Positions 37,534-50,115 are shown, counted from the first letter of the stretch. The stretch is 64,000 nucleotides of DNA from Narthecium ossifragum (GCA_963920575.1 OY986975.1:328650-392649); one strand, 5' to 3'. Numbers and translations are program-made. The notes: generated by a model not told the origin, from the sequence alone.

Positions 37534-38958
37534 TTATTTCTGCTTCCTGCGGTTGGTATTTTGAGCCTTGACACTGCCCAGTTCGGCCATAGTCTTCGAC
37601 GCCCTGTCCAGTACACCTGATAACCACAGAGCACTTTTTGAGAAGCAACTGCTGCTTATAATTGCGGTTCCGATATTACCGACCGCCTGCTCGGCGGATG
37701 AGATGGCAGAGTTCGCCGTGTTAAGGACATCCTGCCCTTTCAGTGCCATTGCTTGTAGTGCTGCCTGAGGTTCTGGAATGATGCCTCTGCAAGTTTTCTG
37801 GCAGTTTACAATGTCATCCACAATTAAAACATGCCGCCCTGATCTTTTAATCTTTTCCATTTGAAATTTGTCTGATTGTCACAGAAGACTCATTCTCTTT
37901 TCTTTAAAACTTATTTATCCAAAACTTTTTACTCCTCTTAGTCATTTTTAAGAGTAAAAAGGTTTGACACGTCATATGTGCCATCTAGGATATGGGATCT
38001 CAGTTAACTCTTACAACTGAGATGCATACTTTGGAATAAAGTACTTGAACCAAATCCTAGACCTCAGTTTATAACTTATTGCCTAGAATTTGATCAAAGT
38101 AAATTGTTTTAGCGATTTAGTAAGCTTCAGGAATATACTAGTCCTAGAAGAACTTTCGGTAGTAAATAGAAAAAGTTTAACTAGAAACATGATAGGTTAC
38201 AAAAAGCTGAGTTCTGAAAATTCCAGAAAGGAAAGCAATTGTCGGGCATTACCTGGACCTCAGAGTTTGTGCTACACTGATCATTAGACCTGAGAGGTAA
38301 TCTCAAGGCATCCCTCATAGGCAACACACGAACTCGACGATCCAGAAGAATAGCATCCTGCATAAGATTTTCCACCAAAAGGAAAATCTTATATTAGTTT
38401 TGGATGTTTAGAAATACAGATGGTCACTTGATGATGAGAAACAATAAGATTAAGATATCTAAGTGCAGATATAAAAATGGTTATAGAACTCATAAGATAT
38501 CAGAGCATATATATGCTTCTCCAATCATCTTCCATCACATGAAAAATAGCTTCCAAAGAATTGTCGATGCCATAAATAAAACTCAAGGTAGAATTTGCAG
38601 ATATTTTGGTGTAATTGAGAACTTCACAAGCTATCCAAGAAGATCCTCAAGAATTTTGCTATGCTTACATTTAGTAGGAGAGCAGTTTGAAAGGCATAAG
38701 GTTGCTTGAAAGTCACATAGGCCATCTGGGTCTGATCTCCATTCCTATCGATTGCCGATGACTCACAGGATCATGAGCCGCAGAGAGAGAAACAATTAAC
38801 TTCTTAATAACATGAAAGAAATAACAGATATCATCATGTTACCTCAGAACTTGAACCTCATCAACAGTTCCGCAGTAAGAAAAGAAGATGGTTACATCCT
38901 TTTCAGTGGCCTCGGGAGGGATGTTGAGAAGCTGCACAGTAAGATCAAGAACACCCAT
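37534..38958 (-). CDS. BPA1-like RRM protein (binding partner of ACD11 family)
   Basis: Exons on minus are 38958-38843, 38744-38669, 38357-38253 and 37797-37534, giving about 186 residues with consistent phases. The N-terminal RRM-like fold is seen in VQLLNIPPEATEKDVTIFFS and QMAYVTFKQPYAFQTALLL. The C-terminal half (IIPEPQAALQAMALKGQDV, ANSAISSAEQAVGNIG and LWLSGVLDRASKTMAELG) matches the alpha-helical tail typical of this family. Known members bind the lipid-transfer protein ACD11 and influence cell death and immunity; that role is assumed here. It is shorter than typical members (about 250 or more residues). The acceptor at 37798 was chosen because it keeps the frame, and an upstream 5' UTR intron is possible. 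Confidence 0.75.
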
Positions 38959-39591
38959 GTAAACTATGCAACTCTTCAACCTGGTGTCAAAGTAGGTCGT
39001 CTTCCTCTTTGTGTAGAAGCATCTCTTTAGAGTGCTGGTGGGTAATGAAACAATATAGAAGGAAGGTCGATTAATTGAGGACTGTGGAATAAAAAAGTGG
39101 GGAATAAAGTAACAACTAGCCAAGAAAGTTATTCCCCCGGTGATGGTTGCTTAAAGTGAAAGAATGGATTCAGACACAAAGGGGATTCACTGCAATACAT
39201 AAGAAACTGCAGGAGACATCAAGAAAGCATCTAAACTATAATTATGCTTTTTTCTGTTTATACATAGCTATGAAAAATCTCTCTTTTATGATTATTGAGC
39301 ATCTGGCTTGAAAAAATGTGATACTGAGGTACTGACCCAAGAGGTTCAACTGGGGGTTTCTCATGCATGTAGCATCGCACAATATCGAAATAATTAATAT
39401 CACCTACGAGTAAATACCTCGTTAGAAGAAGCTAGGATAAGTCAGGAATAAGCAGCAATTCTTGGACGGCTGCCATCAGACTAATAGCCACTTGTAAGAA
39501 TTTGCTCATCATCTCAGCTCTGCTTTATAATCAATCTCATATTTTGACACAACACCTGTCACTCTCGATTAACAATGAGAGAGCTCAGATC

Positions 39592-40944
39592 TCAATATAG
39601 TTTATACACTTGAACAGAGCTGCAACCTGCTTTGTTCTGTATGCCTCTACTCTTCATCTCCTTTCTAATCATAGAAACATCCTCCCACCTCTCTGCTGAT
39701 GCATACACGTTCGACAATGCTACATAATCCTCACACACGTCCCTCATCGCTGCAGTCACTCCCTCTTCCTTTAGCAGCATTCTCCCTACCTCCTCTGCCA
39801 TCTCAACGCGCCCATGAATCTTGCAAGCACTTAGCAATGCACGCCAGACGACAGCATCCGGTGCCACTGGCATCCTCTCAATCAGCTGCCGTGCCTCCTC
39901 CACCATCCCCACTCGGCCCAAAAGGTCCACAACACAGCCATAATGCTGTTTTCCAGGCTCCACTCCGTACCTCGCCGTCATCATATCGAACAGGTGGAGG
40001 CCCTCCTGAACGAGCCCTGCATGGCAACACGCCGATAGCAAGCAGGTAAATGTCACTACATTGGGCACCAAGCCGTCGCGATGCATGGCTTCAAGCATCT
40101 CCAATGCTCGCTTCCCTTCGCCATGCATCGCCAGCCCTGATGTCATGGCAGTCCAAGAAAGCACGTTCTTTACCGGCATTCCATCAAACAGTCTGAAAGC
40201 AATGCTCAAGCTGCCACACTTAGCATACATGTCGACCAGAGCGGTACCGATAAAGACATCAGCATGGTGGGCTCCAATGGTTTTACATATGAGCGCATGT
40301 GTGGCGCTCCCAAGGGAGAGCTCCCCGAGCTGCGAACAAGCGGAGAGAAGCGGCAGCGCAGTCCTCTCCGTCGGCAAGACTCCACCACCCATCATTCTCT
40401 TAAACATCGCCAACACCTCATTAGCACAACCATTCAAACAATAACCAGACATCATAGCATTCCAGGTGACGCAGCTTCTCTCGGGCATCTCGTCGAACAG
40501 GCGCCGAGCCTCGTCGACGCCCTTGCAACTCGCATAGAAATGGATGCCAGTCGTTTGGATAGCTAAATCGGATTGGTACCCCGTTTTTAGAATCTGGGCA
40601 TGTAGCTGTCTCCCTCCTCTAAGAGCTACCAATCGAGCGCAAGCTCGGAGGGCGTCGATGTAGATGGTGCGATCGTGAAGCATAGCACCTTTGCTAATGA
40701 TCTGGTCGGCGTAAGGTTTGGATTGTGGAGCTCGGCAGTAGCTCTCGATGAGCTTTGCGATGCTGCGAGGGTGGCTCGAGAGGGAGCTCACGATCATCTG
40801 CGCGTGGATTTGTTTCACCTGCTCCGTGGCCGGAAAAAGCCCCAAGAGAGCCGCGCACCTCGCGCGCGGCAGCAGCGACCCGAACATCCCCCCCGCCGCC
40901 GCCATACGGGGCGGCGCATTGCATTGCCCTCCGTTGTTTATCAA
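39592..40944 (-). CDS. PPR protein, PLS class ending at the E motif
   Basis: An intronless 450-residue protein. PPR units include SCVTWNAMMSGYCLNG and NVLSWTAMTSGLAMHGEGKR, and the C-terminus has the E-type block DAVVWRALLSACKIHG and the closing GCSSVQVYKLY. There is no E+ or DYW domain, so it belongs to the E subgroup and may need a partner deaminase in trans (family knowledge). The first ATG gives MINNGGQCN; a second at 40905 (MAAAGGMFG) may be the true start. Its start lies only 226 bp from the divergent glycosidase start. Confidence 0.9.
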   Translation of the reverse strand: MINNGGQCNAPPRMAAAGGMFGSLLPRARCAALLGLFPATEQVKQIHAQMIVSSLSSHPRSIAKLIESYCRAPQSKPYADQIISKGAMLHDRTIYIDALRACARLVALRGGRQLHAQILKTGYQSDLAIQTTGIHFYASCKGVDEARRLFDEMPERSCVTWNAMMSGYCLNGCANEVLAMFKRMMGGGVLPTERTALPLLSACSQLGELSLGSATHALICKTIGAHHADVFIGTALVDMYAKCGSLSIAFRLFDGMPVKNVLSWTAMTSGLAMHGEGKRALEMLEAMHRDGLVPNVVTFTCLLSACCHAGLVQEGLHLFDMMTARYGVEPGKQHYGCVVDLLGRVGMVEEARQLIERMPVAPDAVVWRALLSACKIHGRVEMAEEVGRMLLKEEGVTAAMRDVCEDYVALSNVYASAERWEDVSMIRKEMKSRGIQNKAGCSSVQVYKLY

Positions 40945-41170
40945 AATAAAGCGATCTTATAATTAATTATGATAAAAATTTGGAGTGAAAAATATGATAA
41001 ATTCGACTCGAAAATAAAATATACGATAAAAGCTAAAAAAAATGTAATAATTTGAAATAAAAAATATTAAAATACCTACAATTATATCTCGAGTCAAGTG
41101 GGAAGCAAAACCCTCGGAACCCTCGTCGCTCTCGTCTCCGGCGAATCCAATAGGAAAACAAAAAGGCACG

Positions 41171-44100
41171 ATGGTATGCTTCCAAACCCCTCGATTTCAA
41201 ACCTCATCGATGCCCTCTTCTTTTGCTAGTTTCAAAGCTATCATCTTCATCGTGTAATCCATTAAGCTTTCGTGCAGGACACTATTAAGCAGCATATAAA
41301 CATATCCCCCGAGGTTTATGGTGCTCTTTCGCGTGGTGATGCGGTTGTTGCCCTGGAATCGACCATTATTTCTCATGGTGACTATGTTCTCAAAGCTCAT
41401 GAATGGATGATTTCGTCTGGCTTAAGTCTTTGAGATCCTCTGTTCTCTGAAATTTTTGCTCTGGAATCAACGTCATCCTGTTCTTGCAAGCCTTTGTATA
41501 GCTAAATTGTCACTATATATACACGCCTAAATTGTTATATGAACTCAGCATAGTCTCGTGTGATACGAAAGATGCAGTCTTGGCATCGTAAGCCTGTGCT
41601 GTTATTGAATAGGCTCCAAAGTTCTAATTGCCAGATGCATCTGCACACCTGTCCTTGAGAGTGTATCGTAAAGCTTGTGCTGTTCTTGAATAAGCTTGTA
41701 ATTCCTCTGTTTTTATTAGAGAGAATTGCTTGCTGTATCTGATTTTGTATGTTGAAATGAATAATACTCCGTCTTTCTTCCATGCTCTCTGCTGCCCAAT
41801 CCCAGTCATATTCAGCGGCATTGTTGGAATCGTATGAGGAATTGGTGGTTTATGGTTTTGTTTGCAGGCATGCCCTACCCACAGAACCTCCAAACTGCGA
41901 AAGATATCCAGGCTATTTTAAGAGCAAACGGGGTTACTCCTGCTACCATCGCCATTTTAGATGGTATTCCTTGCGTAGGTATGTTGCCACTTATTTATCT
42001 ACACCTACGGGGTGAAAATGTATCTCAAATCACAAGTGGAAAAGTTACATGTCCAATCATGCTTGGTAATGCATTAACACTACCCAAGAAAGCACTATCT
42101 GTCTATCCTGCAGTGTATGTGGTTAGTTTTCATAATTTTAAGTTATCCATATGGATCTGTAAAATGTTCTAGACCTTACGACAGAAAGAGCTTATGGTGT
42201 GCTTGATCATTTCCTCTTATGTCATTCTAAGTTTCCTTTCAAATAATGTACGGTAATATTTAGTTCCTTTTGTTCTCAGGCCTGGATAATGATCAGCTGG
42301 AAAGGCTTGCAAAACTTGGAACCAAAGCTCAGAAAACAGCTCGCAGGGACATTGCACATGTTGTGAGTGACTTATAATCTAAGCTCCCTCCTTCTGATCC
42401 TTCTAATGGCACTAAGATCCTTCTATTGGACCATTTAATATCTGTTGTTTGGCAGGTTGCAGCTGGTGGAAACGGTGCAACGACTGTTTCTGCAACCATG
42501 TTATTTGCTTCTAAGGTAATTATTCAAGGCATTATCAAATCTTGCTTTTGTTTATATAGGCATCTACAACTATCTGGCTACATGAGAGAGAGTGATAGAT
42601 CTCATGCATTATGGATATTGATACTTTTACGCCAGCATTGTAATTGCACTTAGTATTGCAGGTTGGCGTTAGGCGATTAGTACACCCATGCACATCAGGT
42701 AGTTACAGTTTCTTGAACAAATTTTGTGTGTGAAACGACTGCAGGTTGGAATACAAGTGTTTGTTACTGGGGGCATTGGAGGAGTGCACAGATACGGCGA
42801 GCAAAGTAAGAATGGGTACATATTCATCAGTGTTATTAGCACTTGCTGTGTTAGCATACTTACGAATGACGTAGTTTTAGTAGAAATGACTTCTATCACC
42901 ATTGAAACTACTTCAAGTATAGCCATTCATTTAAGTTAAAAATTAATTGTTTGCATAATCTATTTATTGCTTATTTCAACATGTAGCAAATGCTTCTTTT
43001 TTTCTTTTTTTGGTTCAGTTTCTCAAAAACAAGTTACATGTTTTGTCATGCATTACATAATTTCTTGTTTCACGTGTGTAACTGGATCGGAATCTAGAGC
43101 TTGTCAGATTATACTATTTCCTTCACATTTTGCTTCCCTTCCATGCAGCTATGGACATATCGTCTGATCTTACTGAACTCGGACGAACTCCAGTAGCAGT
43201 TATTTCAGCCGGAGCGAAGTCAATTTTAGATATTCCCAGAACCTTAGAGTTTTTGGTATGTAGCTTTTTACCCGTAAAGGAGCGTAGAAATTAAATTGCA
43301 GAGACTTATGATAAGTTGATAAGTGAACCCTTGATTTCCACCTTCAATCAATTTACATCACTAGCTAGGTCATTTTTGTTAATCTGCTACTAGTTTGTCT
43401 CATTCTTACAGGGTAAGAACTCATGATTGCTAAATGAGAGTACCAGAGTTGTGCAACACTTTGACATTGTTGGGTGTATCACGGTAAAATGACATAATTT
43501 GACAATTTCTGTTCAAAAATCGCTGTTGCCATATATGTGGATGACACATTTTTAAATATGATAACAAATAGTTTGAAAATGACCAAAGAATTTTAAGCAC
43601 TTTTAACAACATGTGTGGTCAGAGATTTGAGACTTCTTCTTGACTCGTCATTGATTTTCTATGCTCATAGTCCAATGTCCACTGAGTCAACCGTTTTGTC
43701 TAAAATACCTACATCATTTTCTTCATTTTACATTAGAAACAAGAAATTCAAATTGGTGTGGCTTATTGATTGCACAGTTGGGATTAAATTCACCAAAAAT
43801 GTTGCCATTCTGGTCTCATGTAGCTACTGTTTATGCCATGAATTTGACGGGTAAATTCTTGGCAGTTTACATTTATGCGGTGTGCAATTCTTTAATGTTA
43901 TGAAACCCTATCTTGTACCCAAAGCATGCTGACTTGGGCGAGTGGCTCTTTTTTTTTTCCTATAAACTATCTCCAAACGTAGTGTGTCGAATATCATTTT
44001 AGTTTGGGAACACATCCACTAATTTTAAGTTTTCAAGCATTGAGCCAGACTTCATCCCATACTACATTGAGAGGCTGGAATATGGTCAACATTCTCATAT

Positions 44101-46911
44101 GGTTAAGAGCATCTCTGCAATGTATAAAGTTGAGAAATTGTATATAGAACAAATGCCATGGCCATCTTCCACTGAATCTCTCCATTGACGTGCTAATCAT
44201 CTTTGGTGTCACTATTTTGCATCCATTTGCAGTATTCTTTTACCAATATTGCAAAGTTCTTTTTAATGGAAGAAGGACATGTTTATGTTGGAATCTCATA
44301 TTTGTTCTTTTTAAGAGGAACTCAAATGCAGAGTTCATAAACTGAATTGCAGGAAACTCAAGGAGTGACTGTTGCTGCTTACAAAACAAATGAGTTCCCT
44401 GCGTTTTTTACGGAATCCAGTGGATGCAGGGTGATGAGATTTTGTTAATTTCTCTATCCAAATTATGATTCATTTCTTTCAAAATGCATCATTGATGCTT
44501 TAAATATAAAGTCACTGTTGCTGCTTACAAAACAAATGAGTTCCCTGCGTTTTTTACGGAATCCAGTGGATGCAGGGTGATGAGATTTTGTTAATTTCTC
44601 TATCCAAATTATGATTCATTTCTTTCAAAATGCATCATTGATGCTTTAAATATAAAGTCATCGTGATTGCTTATGTACTTTGTTTTCACAACTATCTACC
44701 AATATTAGTTGAACTGGCAGATGGTTGTCATACCTTGGATATCAACATCTCAGATGGTGTTATCTTCTGTTGGTTTCAATTAACAGATTGATAAACATGT
44801 TCTTGTCTATAATTTTCAGTTAAAAAAGTAATGCCTAATCACCTCAGTTGTTATAATTCTTATTTTGTAAGACATAACATCTAATCACCTCAACTATTCC
44901 TCGTCGTATTTTCATCCTATGCATGCTTTCTTTTTTATCCCAGCAGTCTAATTTACTGAAAATTGTGTTTCTATCCAATGAAGGGGCAAGCTTTTCCAAT
45001 TGTCTAAATCCATTTTTAGTCATGTCCCGTATGATGAGCACTGTCTCCTCGAGTGCGAAAGTAGGAAACATTTGTAAAAGTGGAAATTTACATGTACTAT
45101 GAATACACACATGCAAACTAATATGCTAAACAATTAGACATGGAAATATGTAGATTACTGATGTATCATGGATGCGGCTTGGACTAAATTGACTATTCTT
45201 TCTATTTTCTTGTGTGCAGGTTCCCTGTCGTGTTGATACTCCAGAGGAGTGTGCTAGGCTAATATGTAAAACTCTTGTTCTCCTTATATTTCTTTTGTTA
45301 CATTGTCGTTTTGGTATCAAGTATATCACTTTCAATCCTTTCTTCAAATTGCAGATGCAAATATGAACTTAAAACTTGGATCTGGGATGCTAATTGCGGT
45401 GCCTATTCCTAAAGACTATGCAGCCTCAGGGTATCTGATAGAATCTGCAATACAAAGAGCCCTTAAAGAAGCAGAGTATCCTCCTCCCCCTCCCTCCTCT
45501 CTTCCTCTCTTGTGTGCTTGACTAAAAAAGTAAAAAGTGTTGAATCTTTGTGTTGCTTAGGACCCTTTTGCTTGAATTCATCTCTTAGGCATGGAGATAT
45601 CTTCAGAGATATTGTACCCATGCAAAAAGATTGACTATTTGGAAGCCTTCTATGCGCTGTGACTCTTCCACACATATTAGATGTACTGAAACCCTAATAA
45701 GGGTGCGTTTGGTATCATGCAAATACTTTGCTGATGCGAGCTAGGATATAGGGTGATCCAGTACCGATGTATGCAACCAAACATGGCCCAAGACCAAGCA
45801 GAATCAACTTTGCACTTGGGGAGAAGGCATAGAAATGTTGCTATATTCTGATATTATACTGCCTTATTAATTGTAAAGAGTGGAAAATATTCCTTTATTA
45901 ATTATGATGACATTCATTCCTGTGCATACATTTGTTGGGGATGAGTCCTCACCAGATCAATAGCATCGTATGGCAAAAAAAATCTGAAGAGTCTCGAGTA
46001 AAAGTGACTTACTGGCTGCTTTGACTGCTTATCAGAAAAAAGATGTAAGTTGGCAGAAATTCTATATTACCTTAATAGAAAAAAGCAATAACCTATGTTC
46101 TGAAATAATTCAAAGGGGAAATTGCCTGGTCGTCTTTGGATCACTCAGTGTCAACCTCTTATGAAGTGAATTTCTTTGGTTTTGCACTTGCAGCTGAATC
46201 GGCAAAAGTCTTTGAATTGTTGTTTGTACATAAAGGTAGCAAAACCGATGTGCTGATCTCAACTAGTAGTCATCTCTTATGTCTTATTTTCCATTGACAG
46301 GTGTACTTAGTTAATTTAATGTCGTTTCAATGCATGCTAATTCAACCATCATTTTAAGTGCTAGGTATGAAACATTTTATAATCTACAAGCTAATAAATT
46401 AGTTGATTGACCTAATCTAGAGACTTTTAAGTTGCACAGTCCAAAATGCTTATCAATGGGAGTGAATTCTACAGCAAAATGTTGATCTGCGTCTGATGGC
46501 ATTTGTTTCAGGGAAAAAAATGTTTTAGGCAGTGCGGCCACTCCATTTTTGCTTTCTAGAGTGAATCAGCTAACTGGAGGAGCGTCTTTGGCTGCCAGTA
46601 TCCTCTATTTAACTCTGCTTGTGGTCAGGTTTGTTTACATTTTGGAATGCTCATGTGCTCATAATAATGAGCGCATTTGCATAGCCAATGGCTTGGGGAG
46701 AGAAGTTGATGGAAGAGGCAAATTTTACTCGGCGCCCGTGGTTCAAAGTCTAGTCATTATCATTAATAAAGTCCTTAACTAACATATAGACATTGAGCTT
46801 CTGAAGAATAATGCACGTGTTGGTGCAAAAATAGCAGTTGCTCTTGCCAACCTCAAACGAGGTACTGGTACAAGTGCTTGTCATCCCCCCCTTCTCCGTC
46901 ATATCTCCTGA
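41171..46911 (+). CDS. Pseudouridine-5'-phosphate glycosidase (PsuG family)
   Basis: The enzyme splits pseudouridine 5'-phosphate into uracil and ribose 5-phosphate in pseudouridine catabolism; the Arabidopsis enzyme is peroxisomal. Exons: 41171-41173 (ATG only, inferred), 41278-41377, 41869-41978, 42280-42362, 42456-42515, 42745-42805, 43149-43256, 44353-44430, 45220-45265, 45355-45475, 46512-46597 and 46790-46911. Phases agree throughout. Conserved blocks include [41 protein letters not shown], the [11 protein letters not shown] lysine region, FFTESSGC and [20 protein letters not shown]. The 3' part of exon 8 with its donor site is repeated in tandem at 44514-44659 without an acceptor. The true N-terminus is the least certain part. 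Confidence 0.92.
44368..44659 (+). repeat. Perfect 146-bp tandem duplication covering a PsuG exon
   Basis: 44368-44513 and 44514-44659 appear identical. Each unit holds the last 63 bp of exon 8, its donor site and 83 bp of intron. The second unit lacks an AG acceptor, so it should stay intronic. Confidence 0.9.
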
Positions 46912-47640
46912 TTTTGTTCCAATCTTTTGTGCCATTTACTATTTTTAAACATGGCTTGCTGCATACCTTGTGATGCCAATACTGATCCCAAGTGTGTATG
47001 GATACTGGCCCTGCTTATCTTAATATTCTGCTTTTGTTACTCAAGATTGGGAATCGAGTTTTGTGTTAACCGTATGTTATTCTTGAAGTATTGTAAGTAA
47101 CGAGACAATCAGGTAGCAGTATCGACATTCTCAAATATTCATAAAATATCTACTAGATACATGTTAATTGAACTCTCTTTCTGACTAAAGCTATCATGTG
47201 CCTTGTTAGGTCCTTTGAAGTCAGCATTGTAGACTCCAAGCTGAAAAAACATGGCGAATGCCCCCAAGTTTGCTGCAGAGATCATTTTACGCTTGATACA
47301 TTCACTGGAAACATTTTGTTCTTCAAGCTGATAGATCCTCTGGTGCCTGCTAGTCCCTTTTATGAGATTGAATGAATCAGACATGTACAATTAGATCCTT
47401 AACATTTGATGTAACAGTAAAGTCTTTATCTATGATTTCAATTGGGGAAACATATGAAAGCCAGTATGTGCTTATTTTTGACAAATCTCAGTTTTCTAAT
47501 TGCTTTGTGTATTATTCGCCAAATATTGGAAAATGATGGACTGAGAACCAGAAGATTGGGTTCGGAAATTATACAATGCAAGGACTTGTGACTATTGTAT
47601 ACAAGTCTAGGATATTTAACCAGAACTGATAGGATGAACA
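46912..47640. other. Downstream of the PsuG gene, no other feature
   Basis: AT-rich 3' flank with no coding motif recognised. Confidence 0.55.
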
Positions 47641-47642
47641 TT

Positions 47643-48260
47643 TTGCTGGCACTGAGGTGTCACAAGTGAAGCTATTGATGTGGCATGACATGTCAGCTAA
47701 GCTGCCATCTCAGCTCAAGACTCAAGTGTTTTTTTTTTCTGTCATAAGTCAAGCTGTTGATGTGGCATGACAAGTCAGCCAAGTTGTCATGTCACTTCAA
47801 GGTGCAAGTGTAAACTTTCTCTCTAGAACTTTGATTTGTGCACATGCCCACGTGACATTTGTGTTACACATGTCACGAATCGGTAGTGGAGTACTGATTT
47901 TTTATTCTAGTCCACCGATAGATTTGATCAATGAATTACCGATTGAATTATTAATCTAGTCCATCGGTAATGAGATACTGATGAAATATAGTAACCAATC
48001 GGTAGCTTACTACTGTAACAATTCAATCAGTAATCCACTACTGATTCATTGATCTAGTCCATGACTGGAACAAAAATCGGTAATGAGCTACCGATATGTG
48101 ACATGGTGGCATGTGCAATCATTGTACATGCCACATGTCCATGTTACCGAAACTTTATTCTTCTCTCTGATCCACAAGTCAAGCAAGCTTGTCAAGCTGT
48201 TGATGTGGCACGACAAGTCAGCTAAGTTGCCATGTCAGCACAAGGCTCAAGTGTAAACTC
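47643..48260. repeat. Three copies of a TTGATGTGGCATGACA repeat unit
   Basis: Related units of about 60-80 bp (GAAGCTATTGATGTGGC or GTCAAGCTGTTGATGTGGC ... CAAGTG) start at about 47668, 47751 and 48194. The third lies beyond the CGGTAG-family element at 47833-48153, so the element seems to have landed in an existing repeat array. Confidence 0.65.
47833..48153. mobile_element. Small inverted-repeat element, CGGTAG family, copy 3
   Basis: Begins GATTTGTGCACATG exactly like copy 2 and contains many CGGTAG/CTACCG and CGGTAATxxGxTACCGA pairs. The right end (CCATGTTACCGAAAC) is diverged, so the boundary is approximate. Confidence 0.6.
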
Positions 48261-48396
48261 AGTTTCCAGTTTCTTCTCATTTTGAAACTCAACACGTGAA
48301 GGACGCATCGTATCATCTAAACTAAATTAAAATGAACATCTCACGAACGGCTATACAACTAACTTTTAAATCTCTCCTCCCGCCAATATAAAACCA

Positions 48397-50115
48397 TTGA
48401 TGATGCCCTTCTTGCCGCCCAAATGGCGTCTCCTCTCCCGGGGGATCTCGACTCCTGACCACCTCAACCAGTTCCTTTCCCTCGCCATCGTCTCCGGCCT
48501 TCTCCAAAGCCTCCGCCACCTCCCTCTCCTAAACTCCGTCCTCCATTCTCTCTCTAAAAGCCCATCTCCTCATCTCGCCGTCTCCCTCTACGATACCATT
48601 CGCCGAGAAGACCTCCGGCCCGATCACTACACCCTCACCTCCGCCCTCAAAGCCGCCGCAGGCCTCTCGATGGCCCGAAAAGGGCAGGAAATCCACTCTT
48701 TGAGCTTGAAGCTGGGATTGGAATGTGACACCTTCGTCCAGAACTCACTCATCCACATGTACTCGGCTTCCGGGCTGGTTGGCGCCGCCCGGAGAGTTTT
48801 CGACTTGGCCGGGGATTCCGTGCTCGATGTTGTTTCTTGGAATAGCATGATCTCAGGGTATTTGCAGAGTGATCTAAGTGAAGAAGCTTTGTTGGTACTC
48901 GGGAAAATGATTGAGAAATCTATTAGGATGGACGCAATGACTCCGGTGGGCGCACTGATAGCTTGCGGGAGGATCGGAGCGGTTGAGATGGGCAAGAGGA
49001 TTCATGCATTGGTTGTGGCCAGTGGGTTTGATTTGGATGTCTATCTGGGTTCTTCTCTGGTGAGTATGTACGCAAACTGCGGGGCCGCAGACAATGCCCG
49101 GAAGCTATTCGATCGAATTCCGGAGAGGAATGTGGTGTGTTGGACTTCTATGATCTCTGGCTACGCGCATTCGGGTAGGTTTAGAGAGTCGGTCGAGCTG
49201 TTCAGAGAGATGCAGATGGTGGGGTTGAGAGCTGATGATCCCACCATTGCTTCGGTGGTTTCTTCATGTGCTCAGCTTGGCGCTCTCGATCAAGGGAGGT
49301 ACATCCATGCTTATTGTGATATCAATGGCGTCGGAACGGGATTGACGGTGAAGAATGCGTTGATTGACATGTACTCAAAGTGCGGGGATGTCTTGAGAGC
49401 ACTTCAGGTATTCAAAGGGTTGGTTCGGAGAGACGTGTTCTCCTGGACGGCGATGATATCAGGGCTAGCCATGAGTGGGAACTCTAGCGAGGCACTGGAT
49501 TTGTTCTCCGAAATGGAGGCCTTGGCTGAGGTCTTGCCGAATGAGGTGACTTTCTTGGGTGTTTTATCGGCTTGTAGCCATGGAGGGTTCATCGAGAAAG
49601 GTCACTACTGCTTCAGCCGAATGACTGAAGTATACAAGCTGACACCCAAAATGGAGCACTACGGCTGTATGGTCGATCTTCTCGGCCGTGCAAAGCTATT
49701 GACAGAGGCAGTCAGGTTCATAGAAACAATGCCCACCAAACCAGACATTGTTATCTGGCGATCGCTGCTTTTCGCGTGCCAGAGCAGCGGCAATGTCAAG
49801 CTAGCAGAGCTTGCGGCAGAGCGAATACTAGAGGCGGAGCCAAGAAGGTGCGGAGCTCATGTTCTTCTTTCGAATGTCTACGCCTCAGCATCAAAGTGGA
49901 GAGAGTCGAACAAGGTGAGGAGAGTCATGATTGATTCCAGCATTCAGAAACAGCCCGGATGCTCCTTGGTAGAGATAAATGGTGCTGTTCATGAGTTTCT
50001 AGTTGCAGATAGATCATCACATCCAACAGATGATATACATCACATGCTCGGCAGTATTTATGGAATTATATTATCAGAACCTTGTACAAAATATTCATCA
50101 TTCTTCCTTGATTAA
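48397..50115 (+). CDS. PPR protein, PLS class with E/E+ C-terminus
   Basis: An intronless 572-residue protein with PPR units such as DVVSWNSMISGYLQSDLSEE and NVVCWTSMISGYAHSGRFRE, then the E motif (DIVIWRSLLFACQSSGN) and E+ start (GCSLVEINGAVHEFLVADRS HP). It stops soon after E+, with no DYW deaminase. The ATG follows two others (MMMPFLPP), so the exact start is open; an organelle-targeting peptide is expected. The last 135 coding bases plus 3' flank have a diverged copy at 54144-54296. Confidence 0.92.
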   Translation: MMMPFLPPKWRLLSRGISTPDHLNQFLSLAIVSGLLQSLRHLPLLNSVLHSLSKSPSPHLAVSLYDTIRREDLRPDHYTLTSALKAAAGLSMARKGQEIHSLSLKLGLECDTFVQNSLIHMYSASGLVGAARRVFDLAGDSVLDVVSWNSMISGYLQSDLSEEALLVLGKMIEKSIRMDAMTPVGALIACGRIGAVEMGKRIHALVVASGFDLDVYLGSSLVSMYANCGAADNARKLFDRIPERNVVCWTSMISGYAHSGRFRESVELFREMQMVGLRADDPTIASVVSSCAQLGALDQGRYIHAYCDINGVGTGLTVKNALIDMYSKCGDVLRALQVFKGLVRRDVFSWTAMISGLAMSGNSSEALDLFSEMEALAEVLPNEVTFLGVLSACSHGGFIEKGHYCFSRMTEVYKLTPKMEHYGCMVDLLGRAKLLTEAVRFIETMPTKPDIVIWRSLLFACQSSGNVKLAELAAERILEAEPRRCGAHVLLSNVYASASKWRESNKVRRVMIDSSIQKQPGCSLVEINGAVHEFLVADRSSHPTDDIHHMLGSIYGIILSEPCTKYSSFFLD

